DNA of 64,000 nucleotides from contig NZ_JAPDDS010000013.1 in NCBI RefSeq assembly GCF_025950085.1, positions 1 to 64,000 on the forward strand. Reading direction: 5' to 3'. Origin of the DNA: Luteolibacter flavescens (lineage in GTDB: Bacteria; Verrucomicrobiota; Verrucomicrobiia; Verrucomicrobiales; Akkermansiaceae). Position 1 is the first letter of the stretch. The number at the start of each line of letters is the position of its first letter. The notes under the pieces were generated by a model, which searched no databases, had not been told where the DNA came from, and saw only the letters and a list, made by a program, of their open reading frames with translations. Of the stretch, positions 37,110 through 45,644 are shown piece after piece. Both the position numbers and the translations under genes were made by a program.

Positions 37110-37370
37110 TTAGAGTTTTTCATAAACACCCTGATCGCGGCGTTCGAGCACGGTGAAGCCCGCCGATTTGGCGTCGCTCACGGACAGCGGCTTCGCGATC
37201 CGTGGCGTGTTCACCTTGGAAATCACCTTGCGCACAGGTTTGCGGCAAAGCGGGCACTGCTCGAGTGCCGGGCGGTCGATGGGCCGCCTCAGTTCAAAGC
37301 CCTTGCGGCAGATGCGGCAAGATCGCTCGGGATCCTCGGGGCTCTCGGAAAGGTATTCGTAGATGGGCAT
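37110..37370 (-). CDS. FmdB-family zinc-ribbon protein
   Basis: An 86-aa protein with the FmdB regulatory-type zinc ribbon. It opens MPIYEYLSESPEDPERSCRI and has two CxxC pairs, CRIC and CPLC, about 20 residues apart, as expected. In place of the usual YxCxxC start it has an insertion (SESPEDPERSC), and the C-terminus is longer than the minimal family core. The family is small, often conserved, and without a well-proven role. It lies between rpsN and the CNNM gene in one minus-strand operon. Confidence 0.88.
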   Translation of the reverse strand: MPIYEYLSESPEDPERSCRICRKGFELRRPIDRPALEQCPLCRKPVRKVISKVNTPRIAKPLSVSDAKSAGFTVLERRDQGVYEKL

Positions 37371-37377
37371 GGAAGAG

Positions 37378-37407
37378 ACGGAAGGACGGGCAGTTACCGC
37401 CTTCCGT
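37378..37407 (-). promoter_or_regulatory. Hairpin between rpsN and the FmdB gene
   Basis: ACGGAAGG (37378-37385) pairs perfectly with CCTTCCGT (37400-37407) around a 14-nt loop, 8 bp before the FmdB start on the minus strand. No T-run follows. It may be a processing or attenuation site that reduces read-through from rpsN. Confidence 0.4.
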
Positions 37408-37433
37408 CAACCTAAGCGGGCAGCGTGCCGGAA

Positions 37434-37703
37434 TTACCAGCTCGACTTCGTCACTCCCGGGATCATGCCGTGCGAGGCGAGCTCACGGAAGCTGATACGG
37501 GAGAGGCGGAAGCGGCGGATGAAAGCGCGACGGCGACCGGAGTACTCGCAACGGTTCACGAGACGGGTCGGGCTGGCGTCACGCGGCAGCATGGTAAGGC
37601 CGACATAATCCTTCTCCGCCTTCAGTTTGTGACGGAGGTCGGCAAACTTGGCGACCGTGCGCGCTTTGCGCTCGTTGCGTGCAATCCAGCTCTTCTTGGC
37701 CAT
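37434..37703 (-). CDS. rpsN: 30S ribosomal protein S14 (zinc-independent type)
   Basis: The small-subunit protein S14, 89 aa, the long form without the CxxC zinc pair (only one Cys, in [10 protein letters not shown]). It starts [20 protein letters not shown] and ends with the conserved [39 protein letters not shown] and [10 protein letters not shown] are invariant-type stretches. Here it lies outside a ribosomal protein cluster, upstream of fmdB and a CNNM gene, which may mean this is a stand-alone copy. Whether another rpsN exists elsewhere cannot be told from the window. Confidence 0.97.
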   Translation of the reverse strand: MAKKSWIARNERKARTVAKFADLRHKLKAEKDYVGLTMLPRDASPTRLVNRCEYSGRRRAFIRRFRLSRISFRELASHGMIPGVTKSSW

Positions 37704-37778
37704 AATTCGGGGCGCGGTGAATACCCCACCAGCCGGGGCGTGCAAGCCCAAACTTGGTATTTCTCGCCAAAAAGACCA

Positions 37779-38726
37779 TCACCGCGTCGCAACCGGCCGT
37801 TGCCAGAGCTTCGACGGCGGCAGGTCATTCGGCCGCACCACGACGATCCCGGCGTGTTTCGACCCTTGGTTCAGGTAGTCGGTGATCGGGCGGTCGATGA
37901 TGGTCATGCGGCCCTTGTCGCGGTCGGAGGTGGCGTGGGTGAAGTAAGCGCGGCCCTGGAGCTTCACGATGAGCCCGACATGGGAAGTGTAGCCATTCTG
38001 CCAATTCGTGGTGATCGCGCAGATGTCGCCATCCTGCAGGTAGCCCTCGATGGCGCGGACGTTCTTCTTCGGGATGTGGTACACCGGCAGCTTCGACACG
38101 CGGGCCTCGATGCGACCCATTTCCGGCAGCAGGGACGGGCTGTTCCGCAGGTAGCGGTAGCTCTTCCACTGCACCGTCATTTCGCGGATCTCGCGGCGCA
38201 GGCGCTGGGCTCCGGGCAGGCGCGGGGTGATGTTCTTGGCGAAGCCGCGGCGCTCGTTGTCGTAAAAGACCTCCTCGAGGTGATGCATGCGGCTGAGGTA
38301 GCTCCCGGTGCAGACGCCGCCGCGGTAGCGCTCCACCTCCACCATGTGCAGCATGTCCTGCGGGGTGTAGGGCGCGGGCTTGTAGCGCAGCATGCGGGCG
38401 AAGGCCAAGGCGTTCTCGTAGTACGTCCAGCAGTCCATCGCGTTCAGGTTCACCACCGGCGACTCGATGCGGTCATCCACCTCCAGCGTGTAGTTCACAT
38501 ACGGCGTGCCGACCATCGCCCGCGCGGCGCGGATGGTGCGGGCTCCGAGCGGGAGCTGCCGCCAATTCTCCTTTTCCGCTTTCTGGACCAGGGCCCGGAA
38601 TTTCGCCTCGCCCTTGAAGACGGTGCCCATCGGCAGGCGCACCGGGCTCGGCGGTGTCACGGTGTGCTGGGCGGCAGCCGGCAGGGCAGCGAGCAGCAGG
38701 GCGGAAAGGACGACGGCCAATTTCAT
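37779..38726 (-). CDS. DUF1460 amidase-like (NlpC/P60 superfamily) secreted protein
   Basis: A 315-aa exported protein. The signal peptide is MKLAVVLSALLLAALPAAAQ. It matches DUF1460, whose structurally known members are NlpC/P60-type N-acetylmuramoyl-L-alanine amidase-like enzymes acting on peptidoglycan. The probable catalytic Cys is in NLNAMDCWTYYENALAFARM, and the His is in NGYTSHVGLIVKL. GYLQDGDICAITTNWQNG is also typical. ATG at 38726 is chosen for the signal peptide over an in-frame start 14 codons upstream. Cleavage of cell-wall peptides is inferred by family. Confidence 0.9.
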   Translation of the reverse strand: MKLAVVLSALLLAALPAAAQHTVTPPSPVRLPMGTVFKGEAKFRALVQKAEKENWRQLPLGARTIRAARAMVGTPYVNYTLEVDDRIESPVVNLNAMDCWTYYENALAFARMLRYKPAPYTPQDMLHMVEVERYRGGVCTGSYLSRMHHLEEVFYDNERRGFAKNITPRLPGAQRLRREIREMTVQWKSYRYLRNSPSLLPEMGRIEARVSKLPVYHIPKKNVRAIEGYLQDGDICAITTNWQNGYTSHVGLIVKLQGRAYFTHATSDRDKGRMTIIDRPITDYLNQGSKHAGIVVVRPNDLPPSKLWQRPVATR

Positions 38727-38774
38727 GCCTGGCATCCTACGGAGATCGCGGGAAATGCAAAGAAGCATTCGCCG

Positions 38775-39029
38775 TCAGCCCCGGCGTCGCAGCCGGATCG
38801 GTCCCTTCGCCGTCGCCGGATCGACCACGCGGCCTTTTTGGACGACTTCGATTTCACCCCGTGATTCCAAGTGCCGGGCCACCCGCCGGACATCGTCCAT
38901 CCGCTCCCGCCAGTCATCGGGGAAAAGCTCCCGGGAGACCTCGCTCGGGCAGATGGTCGCACCGGGGGTGCGCTGTCCCAGCAGGCCCATGATACCCTTC
39001 CCGATCCGGCCATCTTCCTCGCTGCCCAT
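38775..39029 (-). CDS. DUF3253 winged-helix-like protein
   Basis: An 84-aa cytosolic protein of the DUF3253 family. Diagnostic stretches are GATICPSEVSRELFPDDWRE, DDVRRVARHLESRGEIEVVQ and KGRVVDPATAKGPIRLRRRG, the last being almost invariant in the family. The fold is predicted to be a small winged helix; the function is unknown. ATG at 39029 gives the family length. It is divergent from the DUF5069 gene and lies 48 bp upstream of the DUF1460 gene on the same strand. Confidence 0.9.
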   Translation of the reverse strand: MGSEEDGRIGKGIMGLLGQRTPGATICPSEVSRELFPDDWRERMDDVRRVARHLESRGEIEVVQKGRVVDPATAKGPIRLRRRG

Positions 39030-39126
39030 CACCCTCCAAGCTCGCGGACCTGCGATGAGGATGCAAGGAGCGGTCGCTGCTCTTTTGGCTGCTTGTGCCC
39101 GCAACCGGGATCTGCAACCTGACCGC

Positions 39127-39552
39127 GTGTCCCCGACCCACGAGCCACCCCGCAGCCCCCGCGACGAAATCGACGGCGTGATCTATTTTCCCCGCCTGTG
39201 CGACAAGGTGCGCCTGTATGCCGCCGGGAAGCTCCATCCGCAGTATCACGCGAACCTCGGCGGAGGGATGGACCTGTGGACCTGCCAATTCCTCGGCGTG
39301 GAATATGCCGCACTGGCCGAGGAGGTCCGCCACCTCGACTCGGATGCCGAGGCACTGGCATGGGCCAGTGAAAACGGTGCCACCCGCAGCCCGCAGGAAT
39401 TCGCCTGGTGGTCCGCCTTCATGCGCACCCGCGGCTTCCGCGACGATCTCGCCGAGAAGCTGGCCCAGCGGAAAGCGGAGTCCGGCTTTCAGGATCGCGA
39501 GGACATCGTGACCTTCATGGACTACATCGACGCCGACGAGGGCCGGATCTAA
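39127..39552 (+). CDS. DUF5069 protein
   Basis: A 141-aa protein with the DUF5069 domain: PPRSPRDEIDGVIYFPRLCD, KVRLYAAGKLHPQYHANLGG, and the acidic end VTFMDYIDADEGRI. The role of the family is not known. Homologues start with the P-R-S-P-R-D motif close to the N-terminus, so GTG at 39127 is chosen; an ATG at 39055 would add 24 residues (MRMQGAVAALLAACARNRDL) not typical of the family. No clear ribosome binding site helps the choice. It is convergent with the PilT-family gene, with a 15-bp gap. Confidence 0.85.
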   Translation: MSPTHEPPRSPRDEIDGVIYFPRLCDKVRLYAAGKLHPQYHANLGGGMDLWTCQFLGVEYAALAEEVRHLDSDAEALAWASENGATRSPQEFAWWSAFMRTRGFRDDLAEKLAQRKAESGFQDREDIVTFMDYIDADEGRI

Positions 39553-39567
39553 CGGACCCTCCCCTCC

Positions 39568-41013
39568 CTACTCCAGCAGGTGCTGGAGCGCCTTCGGGTC
39601 CATGGCGTGGCGGACGGCGGTCTCGCGGTCGATGACGCCCTTCCGCAGCAGCGAGGCAAGCGAGCGCTCCAGCGTGATCATCCCCTCCTCCACCCCGGTC
39701 AGCATCGCATTCCGCAGGTAGTGATCCTGTCCCTCGCGGATGCCGGTGGCCACGGCGGACGTGACGACGAGCTTCTCGATGGCGGGCACCAGCTTCTTCG
39801 ACTTCGTCGGCACGAGGCGTTGGGAAACAACGGCCCTCAGCGACAGCGCGAGCTGCACGCGGATATGCTGCTGCTGGTGGCCGGGGAAGACATCGACGAT
39901 TCGGTTTACCGCCGAACTCGCGGTGCCGGAATGCAGGGTCCCCAGCACGAGGTGACCGGTCTCCGCTGCGGTGAGCGCCGCGGAAATCGTGTCGAGATCC
40001 CGCAGCTCCCCGAGCAGGATGACGTCGGGATTTTCCCGCAAGGCAGCCCGCAGCCCGGTGCTGAAGCTTTCCACGTCCGCGCCGACCTCTCGCTGGTGGA
40101 TCAGGCACTGGTTTTCCCGGTGCTCATACTCCACCGGGTCCTCGATGGTGATGACGTGGCGCTGCCGTGTGCAATTGAGATGATCGACCAGTGCGGCGAG
40201 CGTCGTGGACTTCCCCGAGCCGGTGGTGCCCGTCACGAGCACCAGCCCGCTGGGATAGTGGACCAGATCCAGCAGATCATCCGACAGCCCGAGATCCGCC
40301 AGCGGCGGGATCTTCTGACGGATGGGCCGCAGCGCCGCGGCCACCCCGTCACGATGACGGAAGACATTGATGCGAAATCTACGGCTACCTCCGGAAAGCT
40401 CCCAGCGCGTCGCGAAATCGACGCTGCCGCTTTCCTCGAATGTCTGACGCGCCGTCTCGTCCGGGATCAGCTCGATCATCTTCGCGGCGTCCGGAGCAGC
40501 CGCATCCAGAAAAGCAAGCTGGCCATTCCTCCGCACGCGCGGCTGCTTGCCGGAGGAAAGGAAGAGGTCTGAGGCATCGAGCGAGGCCGCTTGGTCGATG
40601 ACGGCAAGCAGATCAGGACCGGATCTAACAACCGGAGCGGGAGTCGCAGGTGTGGGAGCGTCCGCGGGCCTCGCGAATTCCGCCACGGCCTTTGCCAGCG
40701 GATCGTCTTCCTCGACCGGCGGCGGCACGGCTCCGGCGTGGACCTCGATGCGGAATTCACCCGCGGAAGGCAGGATCGCGTAGCCGAATGACGCCCCGTC
40801 CGCCGCACTGAAGCGCCCTTCCTTCCTGCCGGTCACGTCTTCGCCCGCCATTTCTCCCGCGATGCGGGCAAGCATGTCCGCACGCAGCGCAGGCATCGAG
40901 AGCTCGATGGTCTCGCCTCCTCTCAGGAGAATGGGCACGGCATCCGAGACCAGCACCAGCCGCTCCGCCCGCTTCTCCAGCATCAGTTTCAGAAAGGTAT
41001 CGATGACCGCCAT
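39568..41013 (-). CDS. PilT-family retraction-type ATPase with duplicated N-domain
   Basis: A 481-aa secretion/twitching ATPase that would act at the cytoplasmic base of a type IV pilus. Residues about 130-480 are a PilT core: Walker A GTTGSGKST (about 262-270), DPVEYEHRENQCLIHQREVG, the Walker B region NPDVILLGELRD, and the His-box ETGHLVLGTLHSG. The family AIRNLIRE motif is degenerate (YLRNAML). It is about 130 residues longer than usual PilT. The extra N-terminal part (RLVLVSDAVPILLRGGETIE to GEFRIEVHAG) resembles a degenerate copy of the second PAS-like N-domain (DLFLSSGKQPRVRRNGQLAF to RFRINVFRH). No other pilus gene lies in view. Confidence 0.9.
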   Translation of the reverse strand: MAVIDTFLKLMLEKRAERLVLVSDAVPILLRGGETIELSMPALRADMLARIAGEMAGEDVTGRKEGRFSAADGASFGYAILPSAGEFRIEVHAGAVPPPVEEDDPLAKAVAEFARPADAPTPATPAPVVRSGPDLLAVIDQAASLDASDLFLSSGKQPRVRRNGQLAFLDAAAPDAAKMIELIPDETARQTFEESGSVDFATRWELSGGSRRFRINVFRHRDGVAAALRPIRQKIPPLADLGLSDDLLDLVHYPSGLVLVTGTTGSGKSTTLAALVDHLNCTRQRHVITIEDPVEYEHRENQCLIHQREVGADVESFSTGLRAALRENPDVILLGELRDLDTISAALTAAETGHLVLGTLHSGTASSAVNRIVDVFPGHQQQHIRVQLALSLRAVVSQRLVPTKSKKLVPAIEKLVVTSAVATGIREGQDHYLRNAMLTGVEEGMITLERSLASLLRKGVIDRETAVRHAMDPKALQHLLE

Positions 41014-41171
41014 TTTCTCCCAAGCTTCCCTTGATAAACCCGCAATCTAGCGGATTCGTCTCGACGCCTTGCCGGAAATCAAGGCTTGCGATTTGATTCG
41101 TAATTCTTAATTACCGGCTCGTCGTCCTCTGGCAGCGCCCCCCTCAGGCCCGTGCTTCACCCCACCGAACG

Positions 41172-41906
41172 ATGAATTTCCCCTGTTTCCGAATCACCTT
41201 GGCTGCGGCCGCACTGTCCCTGCCCGCAGCCGCCCAGACGCTGCAGCCTGACATCGAGCAGCGCTACCAGACCCGCAACTATCTCATCTCCCGCGGCAAC
41301 GAAGTAACCATGCAGGATTCCGGCACCGACCTGCGGACCGGTCCGGCAGGGTCGTGGATCTTCGATTTCTGTGCCGACTTCGATGCAGGCAATAACGAGA
41401 GCACGCTCTACAACGTGAGTTCCGGCTTCGGCGGGCTCACCGTGGCCCAGTCGAACGACATTTCCGCACTTCTCTACAATACCCTGCCGACCTTCGACGC
41501 CATGGTGCGCGAGGGCATCAGCCAGAGCGGCATGGATTGGCCGACGGAAAGCTACAGCGGCTACAATGACCTGCTCGCCTACGGCGCCGGGCTTCAGCTC
41601 GCGCTGTGGGAAATCATCCACGACTCGGCCTCGAGAAAGATCGGCACAGGCAACTTCAGCGTAGCCGATCCGAGCGACTCGGTAGCAGCCGCGGGCCGAG
41701 CGAATGCCCAGGCATTCCTCGATGGCGTGGCTGGCGGCTGGACCTATGCGCCCGGCTTCACCTTCCAATACGCGCGCCCAGTTGACGGAAATGGTGTCGG
41801 CGTGCCCAACGGCCAGGACCGCCTCTGGGTGGTGATCCCCGAGCCATCCACCGCCCTGCTTGGAGCCTTTGGCGCGCTCTGCCTGCTGCGCCGCCGCCGG
41901 GCTTGA
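41172..41906 (+). CDS. PEP-CTERM protein with thioester-domain-like Cys/Gln motifs
   Basis: A 244-aa secreted protein. The signal peptide is MNFPCFRITLAAAALSLPAAAQ. The end is a clear PEP-CTERM sorting signal, VIPEPSTALLGAFGALCLLR followed by RRRA, which an exosortase would recognise. The mature part carries FCADF (Cys67) and AGLQLALWEIIHD (Gln142). These resemble the [YF]C and Q-x-x-x-W motifs of thioester adhesin domains, in which Cys and Gln can form an internal bond. That link is inferred from motif likeness only. The 158-bp upstream gap has AT-rich TTCTTAATTA but no well-spaced promoter. Confidence 0.88.
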   Translation: MNFPCFRITLAAAALSLPAAAQTLQPDIEQRYQTRNYLISRGNEVTMQDSGTDLRTGPAGSWIFDFCADFDAGNNESTLYNVSSGFGGLTVAQSNDISALLYNTLPTFDAMVREGISQSGMDWPTESYSGYNDLLAYGAGLQLALWEIIHDSASRKIGTGNFSVADPSDSVAAAGRANAQAFLDGVAGGWTYAPGFTFQYARPVDGNGVGVPNGQDRLWVVIPEPSTALLGAFGALCLLRRRRA

Positions 41907-42023
41907 GCCGACGATTGAAACGCTACTATCTCTTCCGCTGAATCCCCGTCCGGCCGCGTGCTGGCGGGGATTCAGTATTTTCCGGGACTGGACGCCCGGC
42001 GGGCCGCGCATAAGCTCACGCGC

Positions 42024-43652
42024 ATGTCCGAATTCGTCTATCAGGATCCCTTCCCGCTCGGTCCCGACACCACCGAATATGAGTGCGTGACCAAGGAGCA
42101 CGTGTCGGTCGCGGAATTCGACGGGAAGCCCATCCTGAAGGTCGCGCCGGAGGGCCTGGCCCTGCTGGCGAACGAGGCGATGAAGGCGATCAATTTCACC
42201 CTGCGCCCCAGCCACCTCGCACAGGTCGCCGCGATCCTCGATGACCCGGAAGCCACCGAGAACGACCGCATGGTCGCGCTGATGCTGCTGAAGAACGCGG
42301 AGATCGCCGCGAAGGGCATCCTGCCCGCCTGCCAGGACACCGGTACCGCCACCGTGGTCGGCAAGAAGGGCCAGCAGGTCTGGACCGGCTGCGACGACGC
42401 CGAGTGGCTCTCCAAGGGCATCCACAAGACCTACCAGGAGGAAAACCTGCGCTACTCGCAGACCGCCCCGCTCACGATGTACGAGGAGGCGAATACGAAG
42501 ACGAACCTGCCCGCCCAGATCGACCTCTACGCGAGCGAGGGCGACGCTTACAAATTCCTCTTCGTCTCGAAGGGCGGCGGCTCGGCGAACAAGACCTTCC
42601 TCTATCAGGAAACGAAGGCGCTGCTGAACCCCAAGCGCCTGAAGGAATTCTGCATCGAGAAAATGCGCTCGCTCGGCACCGCGGCCTGCCCGCCGTATCA
42701 CCTCGCCATCGTCATCGGCGGCACTTCGGCGGAGACCTGCCTGAAGACGGTGAAGCTTGCCTCGACCCGCTACTACGATGCGCTGCCGACCACCGGGAAT
42801 ATCCAAGGGCAGGCCTTCCGCGATCTGGAACTGGAGAAAGAACTGCTGGAAGCCGCGCGCAGCATCGGCATCGGCGCACAATTCGGCGGAAAGTATTTCG
42901 CGCTCGACGTGCGCGTGGTGCGCCTGCCGCGCCACGGGGCATCGTGCCCCGTCGGCATCGGAGTCTCCTGCTCCGCCGACCGACAGGCGAAAGCGAAGAT
43001 CACGAAAGACGGCATCTTCCTCGAAAAGCTGGAGAAGGACCCCGGTCGCTTCATCCCGGAGAAGTATCGGAACTGGAAGTTCAAGGGCGTCGAGATCGAC
43101 CTCGACCAAGGCATGGAGAAGACGCTCGCCACGCTGACCAAGTATCCCGTCACCACCGCGGTCTCGCTCAGCGGCACCATCATCGTCGCCCGCGACATCG
43201 CCCACGCGAAGCTGAAGGAGGTGCTGGATGAAACCGGCGACCTGCCCGCCTACATCAAGGACTACCCGGTCTACTACGCCGGCCCTGCCAAGACCCCGGC
43301 GGGCTATCCCTCCGGCTCCTTTGGCCCGACCACGGCGGGGCGCATGGATTCCTACGTCGATCTCTTCCAGAGCCACGGCGGCTCGAAGGTGATGCTTGCC
43401 AAGGGCAACCGCTCGCAGGCCGTGACTGATGCCTGCAAGGCCCACGGCGGCTTCTACCTCGGCTCCGCCGGCGGCCCAGCCGCCCTGCTCGCGAAGGAAC
43501 ACATCAAGAGCCAGGAAGTCGTCGAGTATCCCGAACTCGGCATGGAAGCCGTCTGGAAGATCCGCGTGGAAAACTTCCCGGCCTTCATCCTCGTGGACGA
43601 CAAGGGCAACGACTTCTTCAAGAAGATCAACGAATGCCCGGTGTGCGTGTGA
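42024..43652 (+). CDS. Class I fumarate hydratase (4Fe-4S)
   Basis: A 542-aa cytosolic iron-sulfur enzyme that interconverts fumarate and malate in the TCA cycle. Cluster-ligand cysteines appear in [33 protein letters not shown] and [20 protein letters not shown], matching the three conserved Cys positions of FumA/FumB. The C-terminal beta domain has [40 protein letters not shown] and [20 protein letters not shown]. The protein ends [12 protein letters not shown] at 42024 ([13 protein letters not shown]) is the family start. E. coli carries two such genes (fumA, fumB), so no symbol is given. Confidence 0.95.
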   Translation: MSEFVYQDPFPLGPDTTEYECVTKEHVSVAEFDGKPILKVAPEGLALLANEAMKAINFTLRPSHLAQVAAILDDPEATENDRMVALMLLKNAEIAAKGILPACQDTGTATVVGKKGQQVWTGCDDAEWLSKGIHKTYQEENLRYSQTAPLTMYEEANTKTNLPAQIDLYASEGDAYKFLFVSKGGGSANKTFLYQETKALLNPKRLKEFCIEKMRSLGTAACPPYHLAIVIGGTSAETCLKTVKLASTRYYDALPTTGNIQGQAFRDLELEKELLEAARSIGIGAQFGGKYFALDVRVVRLPRHGASCPVGIGVSCSADRQAKAKITKDGIFLEKLEKDPGRFIPEKYRNWKFKGVEIDLDQGMEKTLATLTKYPVTTAVSLSGTIIVARDIAHAKLKEVLDETGDLPAYIKDYPVYYAGPAKTPAGYPSGSFGPTTAGRMDSYVDLFQSHGGSKVMLAKGNRSQAVTDACKAHGGFYLGSAGGPAALLAKEHIKSQEVVEYPELGMEAVWKIRVENFPAFILVDDKGNDFFKKINECPVCV

Positions 43653-43668
43653 TGGGAAACCTACGGCC

Positions 43669-44229
43669 ATGACCGGGCTGACGACCGTCGCGGACTACCT
43701 CGACGCCGAGAAATCGGCGGAAGGGAAGCACGAGTTCGTCGGCGGCTTCGTCTTCGCGATGCCTAGTTTCTCGAACCGGCACAATACCATCGCTGGCAAT
43801 GCTTTCGCGATCCTCCACGACCGGGTGCGTGGAGGATCTTTCCAAGCTTTCAACAGCAGCACCAAGGTCCGCATCCAGCTACCCGATCATAACCGGTTCT
43901 ATTACCCGGATGCCATGGTCGTCTGCAATCCGAACGCATTGGGCGATCACTTCCAAGATCAGCCGGTGGTCGTGATCGAGGTCATGAGCGAATCCACTCG
44001 TCGGGCCGACCTCGGAGGAAAGCGTGATGCTTACCTTCGGATCTCCGCGCTCAAGGTGCTGCTCCTCGTCGAGCCCGACATGGCATTGGTCACGGTCCAC
44101 CGCCGTCGCGCCGAGGGGGGATTTGCGGTCGAGCATCATCACGGCTTGGAGGCTTCCATCCCCCTCGCCGAGATCGACACATCGCTTTCTCTCGCCGAAC
44201 TCTATGACCGGGCGGGAATCGAAGACTAA
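43669..44229 (+). CDS. Uma2-family (PD-(D/E)XK nuclease-fold) protein
   Basis: A 186-aa protein of the Uma2/DUF820 family. It starts TTVADYLDAEKSAEGKHEFV, with YxEGxHE-like residues, and has the restriction-endonuclease-like core FYYPDAMVVCNPN (Asp), DQPVVVIEVMSES (Glu) and TRRADLGGKRDAYL (Lys), in the expected order. These families are abundant in cyanobacteria and some other phyla, with no clear role. The gene follows fumarase by 16 bp. GC content drops in the next gene, so this may mark the edge of an acquired patch. Confidence 0.88.
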   Translation: MTGLTTVADYLDAEKSAEGKHEFVGGFVFAMPSFSNRHNTIAGNAFAILHDRVRGGSFQAFNSSTKVRIQLPDHNRFYYPDAMVVCNPNALGDHFQDQPVVVIEVMSESTRRADLGGKRDAYLRISALKVLLLVEPDMALVTVHRRRAEGGFAVEHHHGLEASIPLAEIDTSLSLAELYDRAGIED

Positions 44230-44266
44230 GTCATCGTCAAGGTATCCACCCCCTCTAATCTATCGA

Positions 44267-44920
44267 ATGTCATCCAAGACGAAAAAATTAGATCGAAAAC
44301 TGGTTACCGCATTATCTCACGATCTTCGGCCCGATGGCTTTTCAAAAATGTCACCGCAGGATTTGATCAGACATGCGAACGATCACTCGGAATTCATTTA
44401 CTTTGGATCAAGGATAAACAGAAGCACCAGACTGGAAATGTTCCATTTCAGCGTCTGCATTCGCTTTCCTGCAATTGAGGCAATTCTCGACCCCTACGAG
44501 GAAAATATTCAGGGATGCACTTTCGGATCCCCGATTCACATCCTAACCGAAGAGCAAAAATTTCGTGAATGGACTTTAACCCCCACCTCGTTCGAAAGCG
44601 TCCGATCAGAAGCACGATCACTAATAACTCAATACGCATTTCCATTTTTCGAGGAATTCAAATCCATCGAGGATGTGGCAAAACATCTATCCCCTGAAAA
44701 AAACCCTCACTGGTCGATCTTAGATCAAACTCGTCAGATACAAATTTTCGCTGCAAGTTTATGCGTCCTTCACAGAAGGACGGAAGCGGTAGCTTTGCTA
44801 AAAGAGGAAATCGAGAAACTGGAGAAGGAAATGGAAAATAACCGCCCTAGATTATTCAAATATCGATTCCCGCTACAACAACTTCTCCAGCGACTTACCT
44901 CTGTAGATCCAAACTCTTGA
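44267..44920 (+). CDS. AT-rich orphan gene, function unknown
   Basis: A 217-aa soluble protein, not recognised, though the opening (KKLDRKLVTALSHDLRPDGF) vaguely recalls DUF4304-type immunity-like proteins. The sequence is strikingly AT-rich for this window, with many codons ending in A or T (for example AAAAAATTAGATCG-like runs at its start). A Lys/Glu helix occurs near the end (LLKEEIEKLEKEMENN). There is no signal peptide or membrane segment. The ATG at 44267 gives MSSKTKKLDRK. It is probably horizontally acquired. It lies 37 bp after the Uma2 gene. Confidence 0.75.
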   Translation: MSSKTKKLDRKLVTALSHDLRPDGFSKMSPQDLIRHANDHSEFIYFGSRINRSTRLEMFHFSVCIRFPAIEAILDPYEENIQGCTFGSPIHILTEEQKFREWTLTPTSFESVRSEARSLITQYAFPFFEEFKSIEDVAKHLSPEKNPHWSILDQTRQIQIFAASLCVLHRRTEAVALLKEEIEKLEKEMENNRPRLFKYRFPLQQLLQRLTSVDPNS

Positions 44921-45135
44921 TTTTCATCAAGCTTTGGTCACAAGCGCCTCTTTCTCCTACGTGATGGGGAAGCTCCACGCGAAGGACCCCACCTCGACTG
45001 AATCCAAAAACCTGACCGTGGATGCGGTGAGGCTTTTTAACGGATGAGGCGGAGGACCGAGCGAGGCCGGACCCGCTGTCTAACGGCTAGCGTTTTCTAT
45101 TGCGACGAGGTCTCAATTGAGCTTCCTTCCGCGGC
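44921..45135. other. Intergenic stretch with a short coding remnant
   Basis: Between 44932 and 45047 a frame on the plus strand reads ...SFSYVMGKLHAKDPTSTESK and on to VRLFNG before a TGA, with no good start. Codon pattern is mixed, and I recognise no family. It may be a leftover of a gene. The last part (AACGGCTAGCG near 45083) shows nothing definite. Confidence 0.3.
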
Positions 45136-45522
45136 GTGACGCTTACGCCACACGAGATCGACGCCCTCCTGCTGCCCATCGCGCCATCCTTGGCGAAGGA
45201 AGCGGACACCATTCTCGATTTGCGTGACCTGTTGATGTCCAAGGGACATCCGGGCAAGTGCGTGCGCTGTTTCTTCCGGCTTTTCACGGCCGCTGGCACC
45301 GAGTCCCAGCCAAAGCTGGCCCCGCTCCGGAATTTCATGGAGCAGCACCTCGAAATCGCCGTCCGTGCCGATGGCGCGGAGCTGGAGGTGCTTCCCGTGA
45401 CCCTGCTGGCGGGGGAGGATCTCGAGGAATTCTGCCTGCGCTCGATGAAGCAGGTCCGCCTCGACCGGACCTACCGGGCGAAGCGCCTGGAACTCGCCTT
45501 CCGCTACAAGGCGGCGGCTTGA
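45136..45522 (+). CDS. Small hypothetical protein
   Basis: A 128-aa soluble protein starting at GTG (TLTPHEIDALLLPIAPSLAK). No signal peptide or membrane segment is seen. Codon use is GC-rich, unlike the AT-rich gene before it. Two Cys lie in KCVRCFF, too few for a zinc site by themselves. The C-terminus is basic (RLDRTYRAKRLELAFRYK). The family is not recognised. It stands alone between the AT-rich orphan and purL. Confidence 0.65.
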   Translation: MTLTPHEIDALLLPIAPSLAKEADTILDLRDLLMSKGHPGKCVRCFFRLFTAAGTESQPKLAPLRNFMEQHLEIAVRADGAELEVLPVTLLAGEDLEEFCLRSMKQVRLDRTYRAKRLELAFRYKAAA

Positions 45523-45644
45523 GACCTGGCGCGACCGCGCCCACGGCCCGCCGGAGAAAGGATCGGGCAATTCGACAATCACCCGTCTTGCCCTCTTCCG
45601 GGTGGTGACTAGCATCCCTTGCTTCCGCAGGTCCCAGCCCATCC

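Noticed and set aside
41157-43670. An 837-codon open frame on the minus strand opposite the PEP-CTERM and fumarase genes
   Set aside because: It covers two recognised plus-strand genes and the gap between them; no motif or signal is seen in it.
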